Assembly (NCBI RefSeq): GCF_003857035.1 | Contig: NZ_QGSY01000137.1 | Location: 1 to 64,000 of the forward strand | Reading direction: 5' to 3' | Length of the DNA stretch: 64,000 bases | Source: Micromonospora arida | GTDB lineage: Bacteria; Actinomycetota; Actinomycetes; Mycobacteriales; Micromonosporaceae | Shown: positions 13,718 to 22,994 of the stretch, piece by piece | Layout: the number at the start of each line of letters is the position of its first letter | Position numbering within the stretch: the stretch's first letter is position 1 | Translations under genes and position numbers: made by a program | Notes under the pieces: model-generated | What the model saw: the letters and a program-made list of their open reading frames with translations, nothing else | Database searches by the model: none | What the model was told of the DNA's origin: nothing

Positions 13718-16389
13718 CGTGTCGGTCCATACGGGATGATCACCTGTCCGGTGCGGTGCACCGCCCGGTCGAAGAAGAGCCCCCGCCAGGGGCGGGGATA
13801 CCAGTCCGGGCCGCCGGTGCCCGGATAGAGCGACGAGCCCAGCTCGTCGCCGTGCGCGTCCAGGGCCACCCAGGCGCCGATCTGGTCGGTGCGGGTGCCG
13901 GCCCCACCCAGGTCGACGCGCATCCGGGCCACTCCCCGCCACCAGGCCAGCACGTGCGTGCGTCGTTCCGGCCCGTCGTGCAGGATCCGACGTAGCTGCT
14001 CCAGGCCGGTACGCCGACCCGCGCGAGCGGCCAACGCACCCGCTGCCGCGTCGACTGCGAACAGCAGCAGGTAGTGCGGGCTTCCCGGGCCGCTGAGCCC
14101 GTCGGCCGTCTCGGCCATCAGCTCGCCGATGGTCTCCTCGTCGTACCAGGAGGCGTCGTCGGCCAGGTCGTCGTAGAGGGCGCGGGCGATCGGGTCGGCG
14201 TCCGGGTCGAGGCAGGCGATGGAGAACCGGGCGGTGCCCGGCGGGTGCTGACGGGCCAGCGACCGGGCCGCCGCGTCGAGCACCGCGCAGGCCTCGTCGA
14301 CGCGGGTGCCGAGCACCGCGAGGTTGCGGCCCGGGGCGCGCGGCAGCCGTAGCGACCCCGAGCGGGACTGCACGTCGATGATCTCGCCGAGCAGGGCCAC
14401 CGGGTTGCGCGGCACGGTCCCGTCCGGCGGTACGGCGAGCGCCCGGAAGTCCGGGGCGTCCGCCAGCCGGGGGATCGCGTCGCCGTCGAAGAGCCGGGCC
14501 GGCGCCGCGTCGGGGGCGCGCATCCGCCACAGCCGGTGCTGCAACCCGCTCCAGGTCTCCCAGTCGCTGGCCGACGGGATGCGGGCCACCTCGTTGCCCT
14601 CCACCATGCCCGACTCGGCGTTCACCACCGCGTGCCAGCGCGGCAGCGACTGCGCCGCGTCGTTGCGTTCGGCGAGGATGCGCAGCGCCTTGGGCAACGC
14701 GATGCGCAGGGTGAACTGGGCGACCAGCGCGGGGCGCCCCCACAGCGCCTCGATGCCCCGCACGTCCTGCGAGGCCAGGACCAGGTGGATGCCCTGGGAC
14801 CGGCCGCGGCGGGCCAGGTCCTCCAGCAGGTCGGCCGCCTCCCGGGCGACCACGTCCCGGCCGGCCAGCAACATCTGGAACTCGTCCACCACGGCGACGA
14901 TGCGTGGCCAGTGCCCTGTCGGGTCGACCGCCCGCAGCTCGGCCAGCTTGGTCACCTCGTGTTTCTTGGCCGCGTCGGCGCGTCGGCGCAACTCCTCGGC
15001 GAGGAAGCGCAGCAGCGCCAGCCCGAACTCCCGGTCGGTGTTGACGTTGATGCCGACCAGCCGCATGTGCGGCAGCCAGCTCGGGTCGCGCCGGCCCTGC
15101 GCGAACCGCGCGAAGGAAACCCCCTCCTTGAAGTCCAACAGGTAGAACTCCAGCTCGGCGGGGGAGTAGCGGGCGGCGAGGGCGCCGATCCACGCGAAGA
15201 TCAGATTGGTCTTGCCGGTGCCGGACGGCCCGCCGATCAGCGCGTGCGGTGGATAGTCGCCGAGCGTCAACCGCACCGGCCGACCGTGCGGGCCTTCACC
15301 GATCGGCGCGGTCAGCCCGTCGGCGGAGTCCTCCCGCCACATCAGCTCGGGCGGGGGCAGCAGGTCGGTGAAGGGGGTCGGCGGCGGGCCCGCGTTCACC
15401 TGGGCGGCGACGTCCCGGCAGGTCTCGGTGACCAGCGCCGCCGGTGGCGGCGGGTCCAGCCGGACCGGCAGTCCGGCCGAGCCGCCGATCCGCGCGCCGG
15501 ACACCCCGGCCACCACCCGGGTCACGGTCGAATCCTCCGGCAACGGCACACCGTGCACCACCAGGTGTACGCCGCAGGCGGCGCCGGCCCGCACCACCCG
15601 GTCCAGTTGCCCGCGCTCGTGCCGGTTCAGCTCCTCCCCACCGAGCAGCACCGCCACCCGCCACGGCTCGGGTCGTCGGCCGGTCGCCGCCGCCAGTTCG
15701 CGCAGCGACGCGTACTCGCCGGCGAGGACCGTCTCGTTGATCCGGCGGATCTGCTCCACCAGGTCATCCAGCAGCGGGCCCAGCCCGCCCGGGCCGACGA
15801 AGGTGAGCAGCCCTGCCGTGCCCAACGGGGCGAACCCGGCCAGTCCGCCGCCGAGCTGGTCCGGGTCGTACCCGATCAGTCGTACCGCCCCGGGGTCGGC
15901 GCGGCCGACGGCCCGCAGCAGCAACGCGGACACCACCGCGTCGCAGCCGGCGCGGTCGTCGCCGGAGAGGTGGACGTGCCCGGCGTCGAGCAGCGGCACC
16001 AGCGCGGGCACCGGGTCGACCCCGTCGATCCGGACCGTGCCGACCCGCAGCGCGCCGGGCGGTTCGGCCCGGCGGGCGGGTGTCGGTGCCCACCCGGCCC
16101 AGTCGGCCCCCGCGCAGCCGGGCGCCTCCTGCCGGGCCGCGTCGGCGGCCCGCCGCGCCAGCTCCGCGATCCGGGTGGAGTAGCGGGCGTCGATCTCGGC
16201 GATGCGGCGGTCCCGTTGGGCGCCCACCCGCGCCGGTACGGCGGCCGCCGCTCGCTGGACCCGGGCCAGTCGTTCCCGCCCGGCGGTCAGGTCGGCCTGG
16301 GCGGCGGACAGCCGGGTACGGGTGGCGCCCAACGCCTGGGCGAGGGTCTCCCGGACACGGCTGGCCAGCTGACCGCGCCGGTCAGCCAT
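13714..16389 (-). CDS. FtsK/SpoIIIE-HerA-type ATPase with N-terminal coiled coil
   Basis: The 891-residue protein starts with a coiled coil (about residues 1-90), has an intermediate domain, and then a single FtsK/SpoIIIE ATPase core: Walker A GGPSGTGKT (386-394), the FtsK-type LEFYLLDFKEGVSFARFA, Walker B IVAVVDEFQ (about 497-505) and the sensor-like HLVLASQDVRGIEAL. There are no transmembrane helices and no gamma domain, so it is not the division protein FtsK. With one ATPase core it also differs from EccC of ESX systems, which has three, although the substrate-pumping logic could be similar. ATG 16389 is chosen because the coiled coil starts there. It overlaps the upstream 372-aa gene by eight bases and the downstream membrane-protein gene by four. 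Confidence 0.88.
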   Translation of the reverse strand: MADRRGQLASRVRETLAQALGATRTRLSAAQADLTAGRERLARVQRAAAAVPARVGAQRDRRIAEIDARYSTRIAELARRAADAARQEAPGCAGADWAGWAPTPARRAEPPGALRVGTVRIDGVDPVPALVPLLDAGHVHLSGDDRAGCDAVVSALLLRAVGRADPGAVRLIGYDPDQLGGGLAGFAPLGTAGLLTFVGPGGLGPLLDDLVEQIRRINETVLAGEYASLRELAAATGRRPEPWRVAVLLGGEELNRHERGQLDRVVRAGAACGVHLVVHGVPLPEDSTVTRVVAGVSGARIGGSAGLPVRLDPPPPAALVTETCRDVAAQVNAGPPPTPFTDLLPPPELMWREDSADGLTAPIGEGPHGRPVRLTLGDYPPHALIGGPSGTGKTNLIFAWIGALAARYSPAELEFYLLDFKEGVSFARFAQGRRDPSWLPHMRLVGINVNTDREFGLALLRFLAEELRRRADAAKKHEVTKLAELRAVDPTGHWPRIVAVVDEFQMLLAGRDVVAREAADLLEDLARRGRSQGIHLVLASQDVRGIEALWGRPALVAQFTLRIALPKALRILAERNDAAQSLPRWHAVVNAESGMVEGNEVARIPSASDWETWSGLQHRLWRMRAPDAAPARLFDGDAIPRLADAPDFRALAVPPDGTVPRNPVALLGEIIDVQSRSGSLRLPRAPGRNLAVLGTRVDEACAVLDAAARSLARQHPPGTARFSIACLDPDADPIARALYDDLADDASWYDEETIGELMAETADGLSGPGSPHYLLLFAVDAAAGALAARAGRRTGLEQLRRILHDGPERRTHVLAWWRGVARMRVDLGGAGTRTDQIGAWVALDAHGDELGSSLYPGTGGPDWYPRPWRGLFFDRAVHRTGQVIIPYGPTR

Positions 16390-17500
16390 CGGTGCCTCGG
16401 CGCGTCGGCGCGTCCCGCCACGGGCTGCCCGAGCGTGGGGGCAGCCCACCGGGGCGCGCCGTCGGCCCATCCGAACGCGGCGGCAGGCCACCGGAGCGTT
16501 GCGCAGCCGCGCTGCCCGGCCGCTGCACCGCACCGCCGGCACGGGGAACCGCGCCAGGTCGCACGGTCCCACCCGGTCGCTGCGCGCCCGCCGGTTGCCC
16601 CGCGTCGCCTCGCTGCCCCGCGCTGCCCGCCGGTTCTTTCGCGCCCGCCGGTTCCCTCGCGCCGCCGGCCGGCAGGTCCCGGCCGAGGCGGGCGAGCAGC
16701 AGCCCGGTCGCCACCCCGGCGGTGACCGCGGAGTCGGCGGCGTGCGGTGGTTCCCCGGAGGTGCGTGGCGGCGGCATCCGGCACACCCGGGTCAGCAGCG
16801 TCTCCAGCACCGGCGGCGGCAAACCGGGCAGCAGGTCGCGGACGCGTCCGTCCAACTCGCCGCGCAGCCGCCCGAGGTCGGTGGCGCGTGGCGGGTGCCC
16901 GAGCAGCTCACCGGCGAGCTCGCGCAGCAGCGGCGGCGCCAGCGCCGCCATGCCCAGCCCCACGTCGGCCGGGGCTCGGCGCAGCTCCTTGCGGAGCCGG
17001 TCCCGGTCGCCGGAGCGGACACCGCCCACCACTCGGCGCAGCAACTCCTGGGAGTCGTCCACCCGCTCGTCGGGTTCGTCGTCGGTGCCCTCGCGCCCGC
17101 CGGTCAGCTCGGCCACCCGCACCGACCACCAGCGGCGCATTCGCACCTGCTCGGCCGGCTCCGGCGCGACCGTGGCGGGCCCGGACGCCGGTGGCGTGTC
17201 GTGTCGGGGAGCGCGTTGATCAGGGCGGGGTGCCGGGGCGCCGTCCGCGCCGAGCCCGATCGCCGTCAGGTAGGCCGACAGCTGTTCCTGGGCCACCCGC
17301 AGCGCGTAGCCGGCGCTCTCGGCGTGTTCGGTGGCGGCCGACAGCTCGGGCACCCCCATCGGGTTGGCCGACTCCTGTCGTACCCAGCGCAGCCGCTCCG
17401 CGGCCAGGCCGAACTTCTCCAGCGCCTGCCCGAGCAGCGCCAGCGGGAACTCCTCGGTGGCGGCACGGACCTGCCCGCCGACATCCTCGATGATGGACAT
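16382..17500 (-). CDS. Hypothetical protein of the FtsK-type operon
   Basis: The 372-residue protein has an N-terminal helical region (residues 1-80, IIEDVGGQVRAATEEFPLALLGQ), an Arg/Glu-rich central part with RMRRWWSVRVAELTGG and DSQELLRRVVGGV, and a Gly/Pro/Arg-rich low-complexity C-terminus of about 100 residues. I recognise no family. It lies between the small coiled-coil gene (six bases apart) and the FtsK-like gene (eight-base overlap), so it is a dedicated component of this operon. The disordered tail suggests a scaffold or adaptor. Confidence 0.75.
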   Translation of the reverse strand: MSIIEDVGGQVRAATEEFPLALLGQALEKFGLAAERLRWVRQESANPMGVPELSAATEHAESAGYALRVAQEQLSAYLTAIGLGADGAPAPRPDQRAPRHDTPPASGPATVAPEPAEQVRMRRWWSVRVAELTGGREGTDDEPDERVDDSQELLRRVVGGVRSGDRDRLRKELRRAPADVGLGMAALAPPLLRELAGELLGHPPRATDLGRLRGELDGRVRDLLPGLPPPVLETLLTRVCRMPPPRTSGEPPHAADSAVTAGVATGLLLARLGRDLPAGGAREPAGAKEPAGSAGQRGDAGQPAGAQRPGGTVRPGAVPRAGGAVQRPGSAAAQRSGGLPPRSDGPTARPGGLPPRSGSPWRDAPTRRGTDG

Positions 17501-17506
17501 GGCGGC

Positions 17507-17767
17507 CTACAGGGTGGAGACGTAGAGCTGCGCCTGCTCCACCGCGACAAGTGTCGCGGCGAGACACTCCTCCAGCTCCTGGCTGGCCTGGGTCAGCGAC
17601 GCCTGGGCCGCCTCCACCGTCTCGTGCCCGCTGCCCTCCAGCGCCCCGGCCAGGGTCTGCTGTGCCTCGGAGAGCTTCTCGCCGGCCGCCTGCACGGCTG
17701 TCTGCCCGTCTCCGATCTGTTGGAGGGCGACATCGATGGCAGCCTTCAGCTCGGCGACGCTCGCCAC
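17507..17767 (-). CDS. Small helical protein, first gene of the FtsK-type operon
   Basis: The 86-residue protein is almost entirely amphipathic helix, with a break near the middle (LEGSGHETV) that would make a helical hairpin, the shape of WXG100/ESX substrates. It lacks the W-x-G motif itself. GTG 17767 is chosen over the longer ATG frame because an AGGAGG site lies seven bases upstream of it. As the first, small, probably abundant product of an operon with an FtsK-like ATPase, it could be a transported substrate or a stoichiometric structural subunit. Confidence 0.75.
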   Translation of the reverse strand: MASVAELKAAIDVALQQIGDGQTAVQAAGEKLSEAQQTLAGALEGSGHETVEAAQASLTQASQELEECLAATLVAVEQAQLYVSTL

Positions 17768-17919
17768 GGCGGAACCTCCTGGGGGCGGGGAGATCTCCAT
17801 TAGAGCCTATCGGCGGTTCCGAAAGAACATCCGCCCTGTCGGTGTTCCTGCCCGCCTGTCCGGAAGGCCCTCGGAAGTGCCGGGAGTCCGATCTGTGGGA
17901 GTCCCAGTGCGAGAATTTC

Positions 17920-18312
17920 TCAGTTGCTGGTCGGGTTCTCGCGGAGCCAGCGCGGGCCGTACACCTCGGCGCCCAGCGCCGTCACCCGCCCGCGCAACTC
18001 CCGGTCGGCGGTGACCACCAGCCGCCGACGCCGCGGCGCGCCCTCCACCAGCTCGACCACCGTGTCGTCGCCGGAGCCGGCGGCGGAGACCACCCGCACA
18101 CCCTCGGTGCCCGGCACGTCCCGCGCGGCCCCCTCGACCACCAGGACCACCTCCACCGGGGCGGTCAGCCGGGCCGGCAACCCGATGGTCGCCACCGGGG
18201 CGAGCGAGTCGCGCAACCGGGCAGCGGCCCCGGCACGGTCACGCCACCACCCGTTCGGGCGCGAGCCCACCACGTTGGCGCCATCCACGATCAGCAGCGG
18301 GGTCTCATCCAT
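17920..18312 (-). CDS. NYN (YacP-like) domain protein, predicted RNase
   Basis: This 130-residue protein fits the NYN/PIN-fold RNase family. It has LLIVDGANVVGSRPNGWW with the first acidic residue, VVSAAGSGDDTVVELV with central acids, and RLVVTADRELRGRVTALGAEV, in which the aspartate after VTA completes the metal site. Such proteins act as metal-dependent RNases in RNA turnover or maturation. No partner is linked: the gene lies between the FtsK-type operon and the divergent Clp ATPase gene. Confidence 0.88.
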   Translation of the reverse strand: MDETPLLIVDGANVVGSRPNGWWRDRAGAAARLRDSLAPVATIGLPARLTAPVEVVLVVEGAARDVPGTEGVRVVSAAGSGDDTVVELVEGAPRRRRLVVTADRELRGRVTALGAEVYGPRWLRENPTSN

Positions 18313-18452
18313 CCCGTCAGCCTGCCACCATCGGCCGGCCCGGACCCGACGCCACTCCCGGAACGCCCGTCCTCCGCCACCTGCGGCGTTTGTCGGGGCG
18401 CGCGCCGGGTAGCCCCTGCCGACCGTGCCGAGCCCTACTGCGGAGGACAGAC

Positions 18453-21011
18453 ATGATGGGACCCGGTGACATCGGCTCCGACCCGTGGGACGAATTCCTG
18501 GCCAGGTACTTCGGCCGGGGCGAGGGAGGGCGCCGACCGCCGCACCGGGTCGACATCACCCGACTGATGACGGCCGACGCCCGGGAGATGCTGGCCGACG
18601 CGGCCCGGCGGGCCGCGCAACGGCAGAGCAGCGACCTGGACACCGACCACCTGCTCTGGGCGGCGCTGCAACGCGAACCACTGCGTGACCTGGTACGCCG
18701 GGCCGGTGCTGACGCGGACACCCTGCTCAACGCCCTCGGCGGGAAGGGCGACGGCGCGCCGCGCGGGGAGGTGCCGCCCAACCTGTCGTTGACCCCTGCC
18801 GCCAAGCGGGCGCTGCTCGACGCCCATCAGTTGTCCCGCGCGATGGGCGCCAACTACATCGGTCCCGAGCACATCCTGATGGCGCTGCCGCTCAACCCGG
18901 AGTCGCCGGCCGGGCGGATGCTGGCCGCCGGCCGGATCCAACCCGAGTCGTTGCAGGCCGCCAACGCCGAGCGCGGGCCGATGACCGGGCCGAAGCCGGA
19001 CCGCGGCACCCCCACCCTGGACCAGTACGGGCAGGACCTCACCGACCTGGCCCGCAACGACCAGATCGACCCGGTGATCGGGCGGGCCGACGAGATCGAG
19101 CAGGCCGTGGAGATCCTGTCCAGGCGGACCAAGAACAACCCGGTGCTGATCGGCGAGGCCGGCGTCGGCAAGACCGCCATCGTCGAAGGGCTGGCCGAAC
19201 GGATCTGCGACGGCGACGTACCGCAGACCCTGCTCGGCAAGCGGGTCGTCCAGCTCGACCTGGCCGGTCTGGTCGCCGGCACCCGCTACCGGGGCGACTT
19301 CGAGGAACGGCTGAAGAAGGTGATCGACGAGATCCGGGCGCACCGCGACGAGCTGATCATCTTCATGGACGAGATCCACACCCTGGTCGGGGCCGGTGGC
19401 GCCGGCAGCGAGGGCGGGATGGACGCGTCCAACATGCTCAAACCCGCCCTCGCCCGCGGCGAGCTGCGGGTGATCGGCGCGACGACGCTGGACGAGTACC
19501 GCAAGAGCATCGAGAAGGACGCCGCCCTGGCCCGGCGCTTCCAGCCGGTGCTGGTGCCCGAGCCCAGCGTCGACGACACCATCGCCATCCTGCGCGGGCT
19601 GCGCGACCGGTACGAGGCCCACCACCAGGTGCGCTTCACCGACGAGGCGCTGGTCTCGGCCGCCGAGCTGTCCGACCGGTACGTCACCGACCGGTTCCTG
19701 CCGGACAAGGCGATCGACCTCATCGACCAGGCCGGCGCCCGGGTGCGGCTGCGGACCCGCACCCCCGCGTCCGACGTGCGGGAGCTGGAGCAGGAACTCG
19801 ACGAGGTACGTCGGGACAAGGAACAGGCCGTCACCGACGAGCAGTACGAGCGGGCCTCCGCGCTGCGTGACCGGATCTCCGAACTGGAGGAGGCCATCCG
19901 GCGGGCGAACGGCGAGGACGGTTCGTCCAGCTCCCAGGTGCCCGAGGTGGGCCCCAAGGAGATCGCCGAGGTGGTCTCCCGGGCCACCGGAATCCCGGTC
20001 AGCCAGCTCACCGAGGAGGAACGCGACCGGCTGCTGCGCCTGGAGGGTCACCTGCACCAGAAGGTGGTCGGTCAGGACGACGCGGTCACCGCGGTCGCCG
20101 AGGCGGTGCGCCGCTCCCGGGCCGGGCTGGCCGACCCGGAGCGACCGATGGGCAGCTTCCTGTTCCTCGGCCCGACCGGTGTCGGCAAGACCGAGTTGGC
20201 GCGGGCCCTGGCCGAGGCGTTGTTCGGCGAGGCGGACCGGATGGTCCGGGTGGACATGAGCGAGTTCCAGGAGCGGCACACGGTCAGCCGGCTGGTCGGC
20301 GCGCCACCCGGATACGTCGGCTACGAGGAAGCCGGTCAGCTCACCGAGGCGGTGCGTCGCCGCCCGTACGCGGTGGTGCTGCTCGACGAGATCGAGAAGG
20401 CCCACCCGGACGTGTTCAACATCCTGCTCCAGGTGCTCGACGACGGGCGGCTCACCGACAGTCAGGGTCGCACTGTGAACTTCAAGAACACCGTCCTGAT
20501 CATGACGAGCAACCTCGGGTCCGAGCTGATCACCGGCGCCCAGCGCTCGGTCGGCTTCGGCACCGGGGACGTGGGCAGCGAGCAGGAGAGCAACGAGCTG
20601 CGGGAGCGGCTCATGCGCCGCCTGCAGGAGAACTTCCGCCCGGAGTTCCTCAACCGCATCGACGAGGTCATCATCTTCCGCCGGCTGGAGGCCGAGCAGC
20701 TGCGCGACATCACCGCGCTGTTGCTGGAGGAGACCCGCCGCCGGATGCACGCCCAGGACCTCCAGGTGGAGTTCACCACCGCCGGCATCGACTGGCTCGC
20801 CGAGCACGGCTACCAGCCGGAGTTCGGCGCCCGCCCGCTGCGCCGGGTGATCCAGCGGGAGGTGGACAACCACCTGTCCCGGATGCTGCTGGAGTCGGCG
20901 ATCTCGCCGGGGCAGAAGGTCACGGTGGACGTCCGCGACGGCGCACTCACCTTCGACGTGACCGCGGGCGAGCGGGGGTACACCGCCGCCACGACCACAC
21001 ACCCGCGATGA
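18453..21011 (+). CDS. ClpC-like ATP-dependent unfoldase
   Basis: The 852-residue protein is a two-ring Clp/Hsp100 ATPase. It has a double Clp_N repeat (about residues 30-165) after a 30-residue acidic/basic extension, AAA1 with GEAGVGKT (from 234), a UVR-type helix [18 protein letters not shown] near 460, AAA2 with GPTGVGKT (from 573) and a VGF loop at 700-702 of the kind that docks ClpP. The UVR segment and VGF loop make it ClpC-like rather than ClpB. The N-terminal extension ([14 protein letters not shown]) is unusual for the housekeeping ClpC, so this may be a second, specialised paralogue. ATG 18453 has GGAGG upstream. Confidence 0.92.
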   Translation: MMGPGDIGSDPWDEFLARYFGRGEGGRRPPHRVDITRLMTADAREMLADAARRAAQRQSSDLDTDHLLWAALQREPLRDLVRRAGADADTLLNALGGKGDGAPRGEVPPNLSLTPAAKRALLDAHQLSRAMGANYIGPEHILMALPLNPESPAGRMLAAGRIQPESLQAANAERGPMTGPKPDRGTPTLDQYGQDLTDLARNDQIDPVIGRADEIEQAVEILSRRTKNNPVLIGEAGVGKTAIVEGLAERICDGDVPQTLLGKRVVQLDLAGLVAGTRYRGDFEERLKKVIDEIRAHRDELIIFMDEIHTLVGAGGAGSEGGMDASNMLKPALARGELRVIGATTLDEYRKSIEKDAALARRFQPVLVPEPSVDDTIAILRGLRDRYEAHHQVRFTDEALVSAAELSDRYVTDRFLPDKAIDLIDQAGARVRLRTRTPASDVRELEQELDEVRRDKEQAVTDEQYERASALRDRISELEEAIRRANGEDGSSSSQVPEVGPKEIAEVVSRATGIPVSQLTEEERDRLLRLEGHLHQKVVGQDDAVTAVAEAVRRSRAGLADPERPMGSFLFLGPTGVGKTELARALAEALFGEADRMVRVDMSEFQERHTVSRLVGAPPGYVGYEEAGQLTEAVRRRPYAVVLLDEIEKAHPDVFNILLQVLDDGRLTDSQGRTVNFKNTVLIMTSNLGSELITGAQRSVGFGTGDVGSEQESNELRERLMRRLQENFRPEFLNRIDEVIIFRRLEAEQLRDITALLLEETRRRMHAQDLQVEFTTAGIDWLAEHGYQPEFGARPLRRVIQREVDNHLSRMLLESAISPGQKVTVDVRDGALTFDVTAGERGYTAATTTHPR

Positions 21012-21571
21012 GCGGGCCGGCGCGAAGGGACGAACACGAGGACCCGCACCATTCCGCGGAGTCCGCGAAACCCCGGGACGAGGACGACCATCCCGACCCG
21101 ATCCTGGCGCCGCCCACCGCGAACCCCCGCCGGACACGGGTGCCCGCGGAGGGCCTGCATCCGAAGATCGACCAGGACGACCCGGAGACGTCCGGGCCGC
21201 CGCCTGCGAGAGGAGACCTGATGGTACGCGAAGCGCGGCTCGACCCCGAGGTGGAAGTGCTCTGGGAGGACTTCCACGCCGAGGTCAACGTCCCGTCGGA
21301 GCAACTGCGGACGTGGCTGCTGACCCGGGGTTCGGGGGAGGAGTCGTTCAGCCCGAACCCGAACCTCGACCTGCCCCAGCCCGGCCGGGAAATCCTCAAG
21401 GTGCTCAACAAGCGCAAGGTGGACCTCACCCCGGAGGACATCGAGGTGATGCGGGAGGCGGTCGAGCGGATCCGCGAGCTGATGGACGCCAAACCGTCGC
21501 GCGGCAACGCCGACGACAGTTGGCGGCACTCCCTGCTGGACCTGGGTCACGACCCGCTCGTCGAACGCTGA
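21008..21571 (+). CDS. DUF3140 family protein with an acidic N-terminal extension
   Basis: The C-terminal 116 residues (from ATG 21221) match DUF3140: VEVLWEDFHAEVNVPSEQLRTWLLTRGSGE followed by a helical end with WRHSLLDLGHDP. Two starts are plausible. ATG 21008 overlaps the Clp stop (ATGA) and gives 187 residues with a charged, proline-rich leader whose codons still end in G/C. ATG 21221 has its own AGAGGAGA site and gives the usual family length. I list the longer form because of the coupling, but both may be made. Function unknown. Confidence 0.8.
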   Translation: MSGPARRDEHEDPHHSAESAKPRDEDDHPDPILAPPTANPRRTRVPAEGLHPKIDQDDPETSGPPPARGDLMVREARLDPEVEVLWEDFHAEVNVPSEQLRTWLLTRGSGEESFSPNPNLDLPQPGREILKVLNKRKVDLTPEDIEVMREAVERIRELMDAKPSRGNADDSWRHSLLDLGHDPLVER

Positions 21572-21582
21572 TCGACCGCACG

Positions 21583-21613
21583 ACGGTGCCGTCCCGGGCA
21601 GGGACGGCACCGT
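21583..21613. terminator. Strong bidirectional terminator hairpin
   Basis: A perfect 13-bp stem ACGGTGCCGTCCC (21583-21595) pairs with GGGACGGCACCGT (21601-21613) around a five-base loop. It lies between the convergent DUF3140 gene and the small minus-strand gene and serves both. Confidence 0.85.
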
Positions 21614-21624
21614 TCGGCGTTCTG

Positions 21625-21870
21625 CTACTGGCCCTTGTCGGATTCCAGGCTCGCGATGGTCAGGCCGGCCGCGTCGGCGGCGGCGTCCCGGTCACCGCGG
21701 GTCTGGTCCTCCCGAATGAGCAGGTTGGCGTACTCGGTCACGTCGGCCGGGTCGGGCACCGCCGGTAGGCGGCGCAGGAAAGCCTCCACCTCGCGGGTGG
21801 CGGCGGTGTGCGCGGCAGCCGCCTGGCGCAGCAGTTCGCGGTCGTCGGCGGGCGGGTAGAGGTCGGTCAT
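21625..21870 (-). CDS. Small hypothetical protein
   Basis: The 81-residue, mainly helical protein begins MTDLYPPADDRELLRQAAAAHTAATREVEAFL and ends ADAAGLTIASLESDKGQ. It has no cysteine, no signal peptide and no recognised domain. Good codon pattern, a clean ATG and a terminator 12 bases after the stop support it as real. It stands alone between a terminator and a LysR-type gene. Confidence 0.6.
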   Translation of the reverse strand: MTDLYPPADDRELLRQAAAAHTAATREVEAFLRRLPAVPDPADVTEYANLLIREDQTRGDRDAAADAAGLTIASLESDKGQ

Positions 21871-21930
21871 GTCCGCCAGATACCCGGCCCACGGCGGTTC
21901 GCACCGCCAGCGGCCGGGAATACCGGCCGC

Positions 21931-22911
21931 TCAGCCCTGCCGCACCCCGCTGGGGTGCCGGACGCCGAACCCCGGGTTGCGGGGCAGCCAGGCCAGGTAG
22001 GCCGGGTGCGGCGCCAATGAGTCGACGTAGGCCGCCTTGGCCGTCTCCAGCACCAGCTGGGCGCCCTGGGCGGCGGGGGAGTCCGGATGCCAGCCGAGCA
22101 GCAGCCGCCAGCGTAGCGGCGTCCCGGCGAGTTGACGGGTGACCAGACCGCTCACCGGGCGGAACGTCGCCTGGCACAGGGCCACCGCCACGCCGGCTTC
22201 CACCAGGTCGACGCAGCCGCGGATGTCCGTCTCGTACACTTTGCGGGGGGTGAAGCCGGCGCGGGCGCAGGCGGCGGCGAAGCAGTCGGCGAAGCAGCCG
22301 TCACCCGGCGCGGCGACCCACTGTTCGTGGCGCAGGTCGGCCAGACGGACCTCGTCCTGGGCCGCGAGGGGGTGGGTCTCCGGCAGCAGCACCAGCACCG
22401 GGTCGACGGCCACCTCCTGCCAGCTCAACCCGAACCCGGCCGACGGGCTGGCGTCGCCGCACACACCGGCCAGCGCGAAGTCCAGCCGACCGCCGGCCAC
22501 CAACTGCGCCAACTCGTCCACCGACCAGGACGCGTACGTGGTGATCTGGGCGGGCGGCTGCTCGGCCGCCAACCGGTGCACCAGCCGACCCAGGATCGGG
22601 CTGTTCACCCCACCGAACCGGTAGCACGGCGGTGTGTCGCCCGCCCCGGCCAGCCGGGCGGCCTCGTCCTGCAACCCCTTCATCGCCGGCAGCAGCACCC
22701 GGGCGCGGGCCAGCACCAGTTCACCGAGCGCGGTGGGTCGTGCCCCGCGCCGGTCCCGGTCGAACAGCGGGCCGCCCAGCGTCCGTTCGATGCGTTGAAG
22801 CTGGGCGGTGAGCGCAGGCTGGGCCAGGCCGAGGGCCGAGGCCGCCTTCGTCACACTTCCCGTCTCCGCGATCGCGCAGACCACCCGCAGGTGACGCAGC
22901 TCCAGGTTCAT
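21931..22911 (-). CDS. LysR-family transcriptional regulator
   Basis: The 326-residue protein has a canonical LysR N-terminal helix-turn-helix (ELRHLRVVCAIAETGSVTKAASALGLAQPALTAQLQRIERTLG context) and a full effector-binding domain, including YASWSVDELAQLVAGGRLDFALAG and LLPETHPLA. The effector is unknown. Two cysteines in the effector domain (FADCFAAACARAGF) lie close together, which is uncommon but not proof of redox sensing. It is transcribed away from an AT-rich start region that contains a GATAAT element (22965-22975) between it and the hemerythrin gene. Confidence 0.93.
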   Translation of the reverse strand: MNLELRHLRVVCAIAETGSVTKAASALGLAQPALTAQLQRIERTLGGPLFDRDRRGARPTALGELVLARARVLLPAMKGLQDEAARLAGAGDTPPCYRFGGVNSPILGRLVHRLAAEQPPAQITTYASWSVDELAQLVAGGRLDFALAGVCGDASPSAGFGLSWQEVAVDPVLVLLPETHPLAAQDEVRLADLRHEQWVAAPGDGCFADCFAAACARAGFTPRKVYETDIRGCVDLVEAGVAVALCQATFRPVSGLVTRQLAGTPLRWRLLLGWHPDSPAAQGAQLVLETAKAAYVDSLAPHPAYLAWLPRNPGFGVRHPSGVRQG

Positions 22912-22994
22912 ATTGTGACGGTAGGACTACGCGTCTGCTGGCGGAATAGCCCGAGCGGATCGGTGATAATGAATGCATTGCCGGCGGGCGTCGG

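Noticed and set aside
17507..17767. WXG100 annotation for the 86-residue protein
   Set aside because: The helix-turn-helix hairpin shape is plausible, but there is no Trp and no W-x-G in the turn, so only a structural analogy is kept.
18435..21137. Minus-strand frame of 900 codons
   Set aside because: Exact antisense shadow of the Clp ATPase gene.
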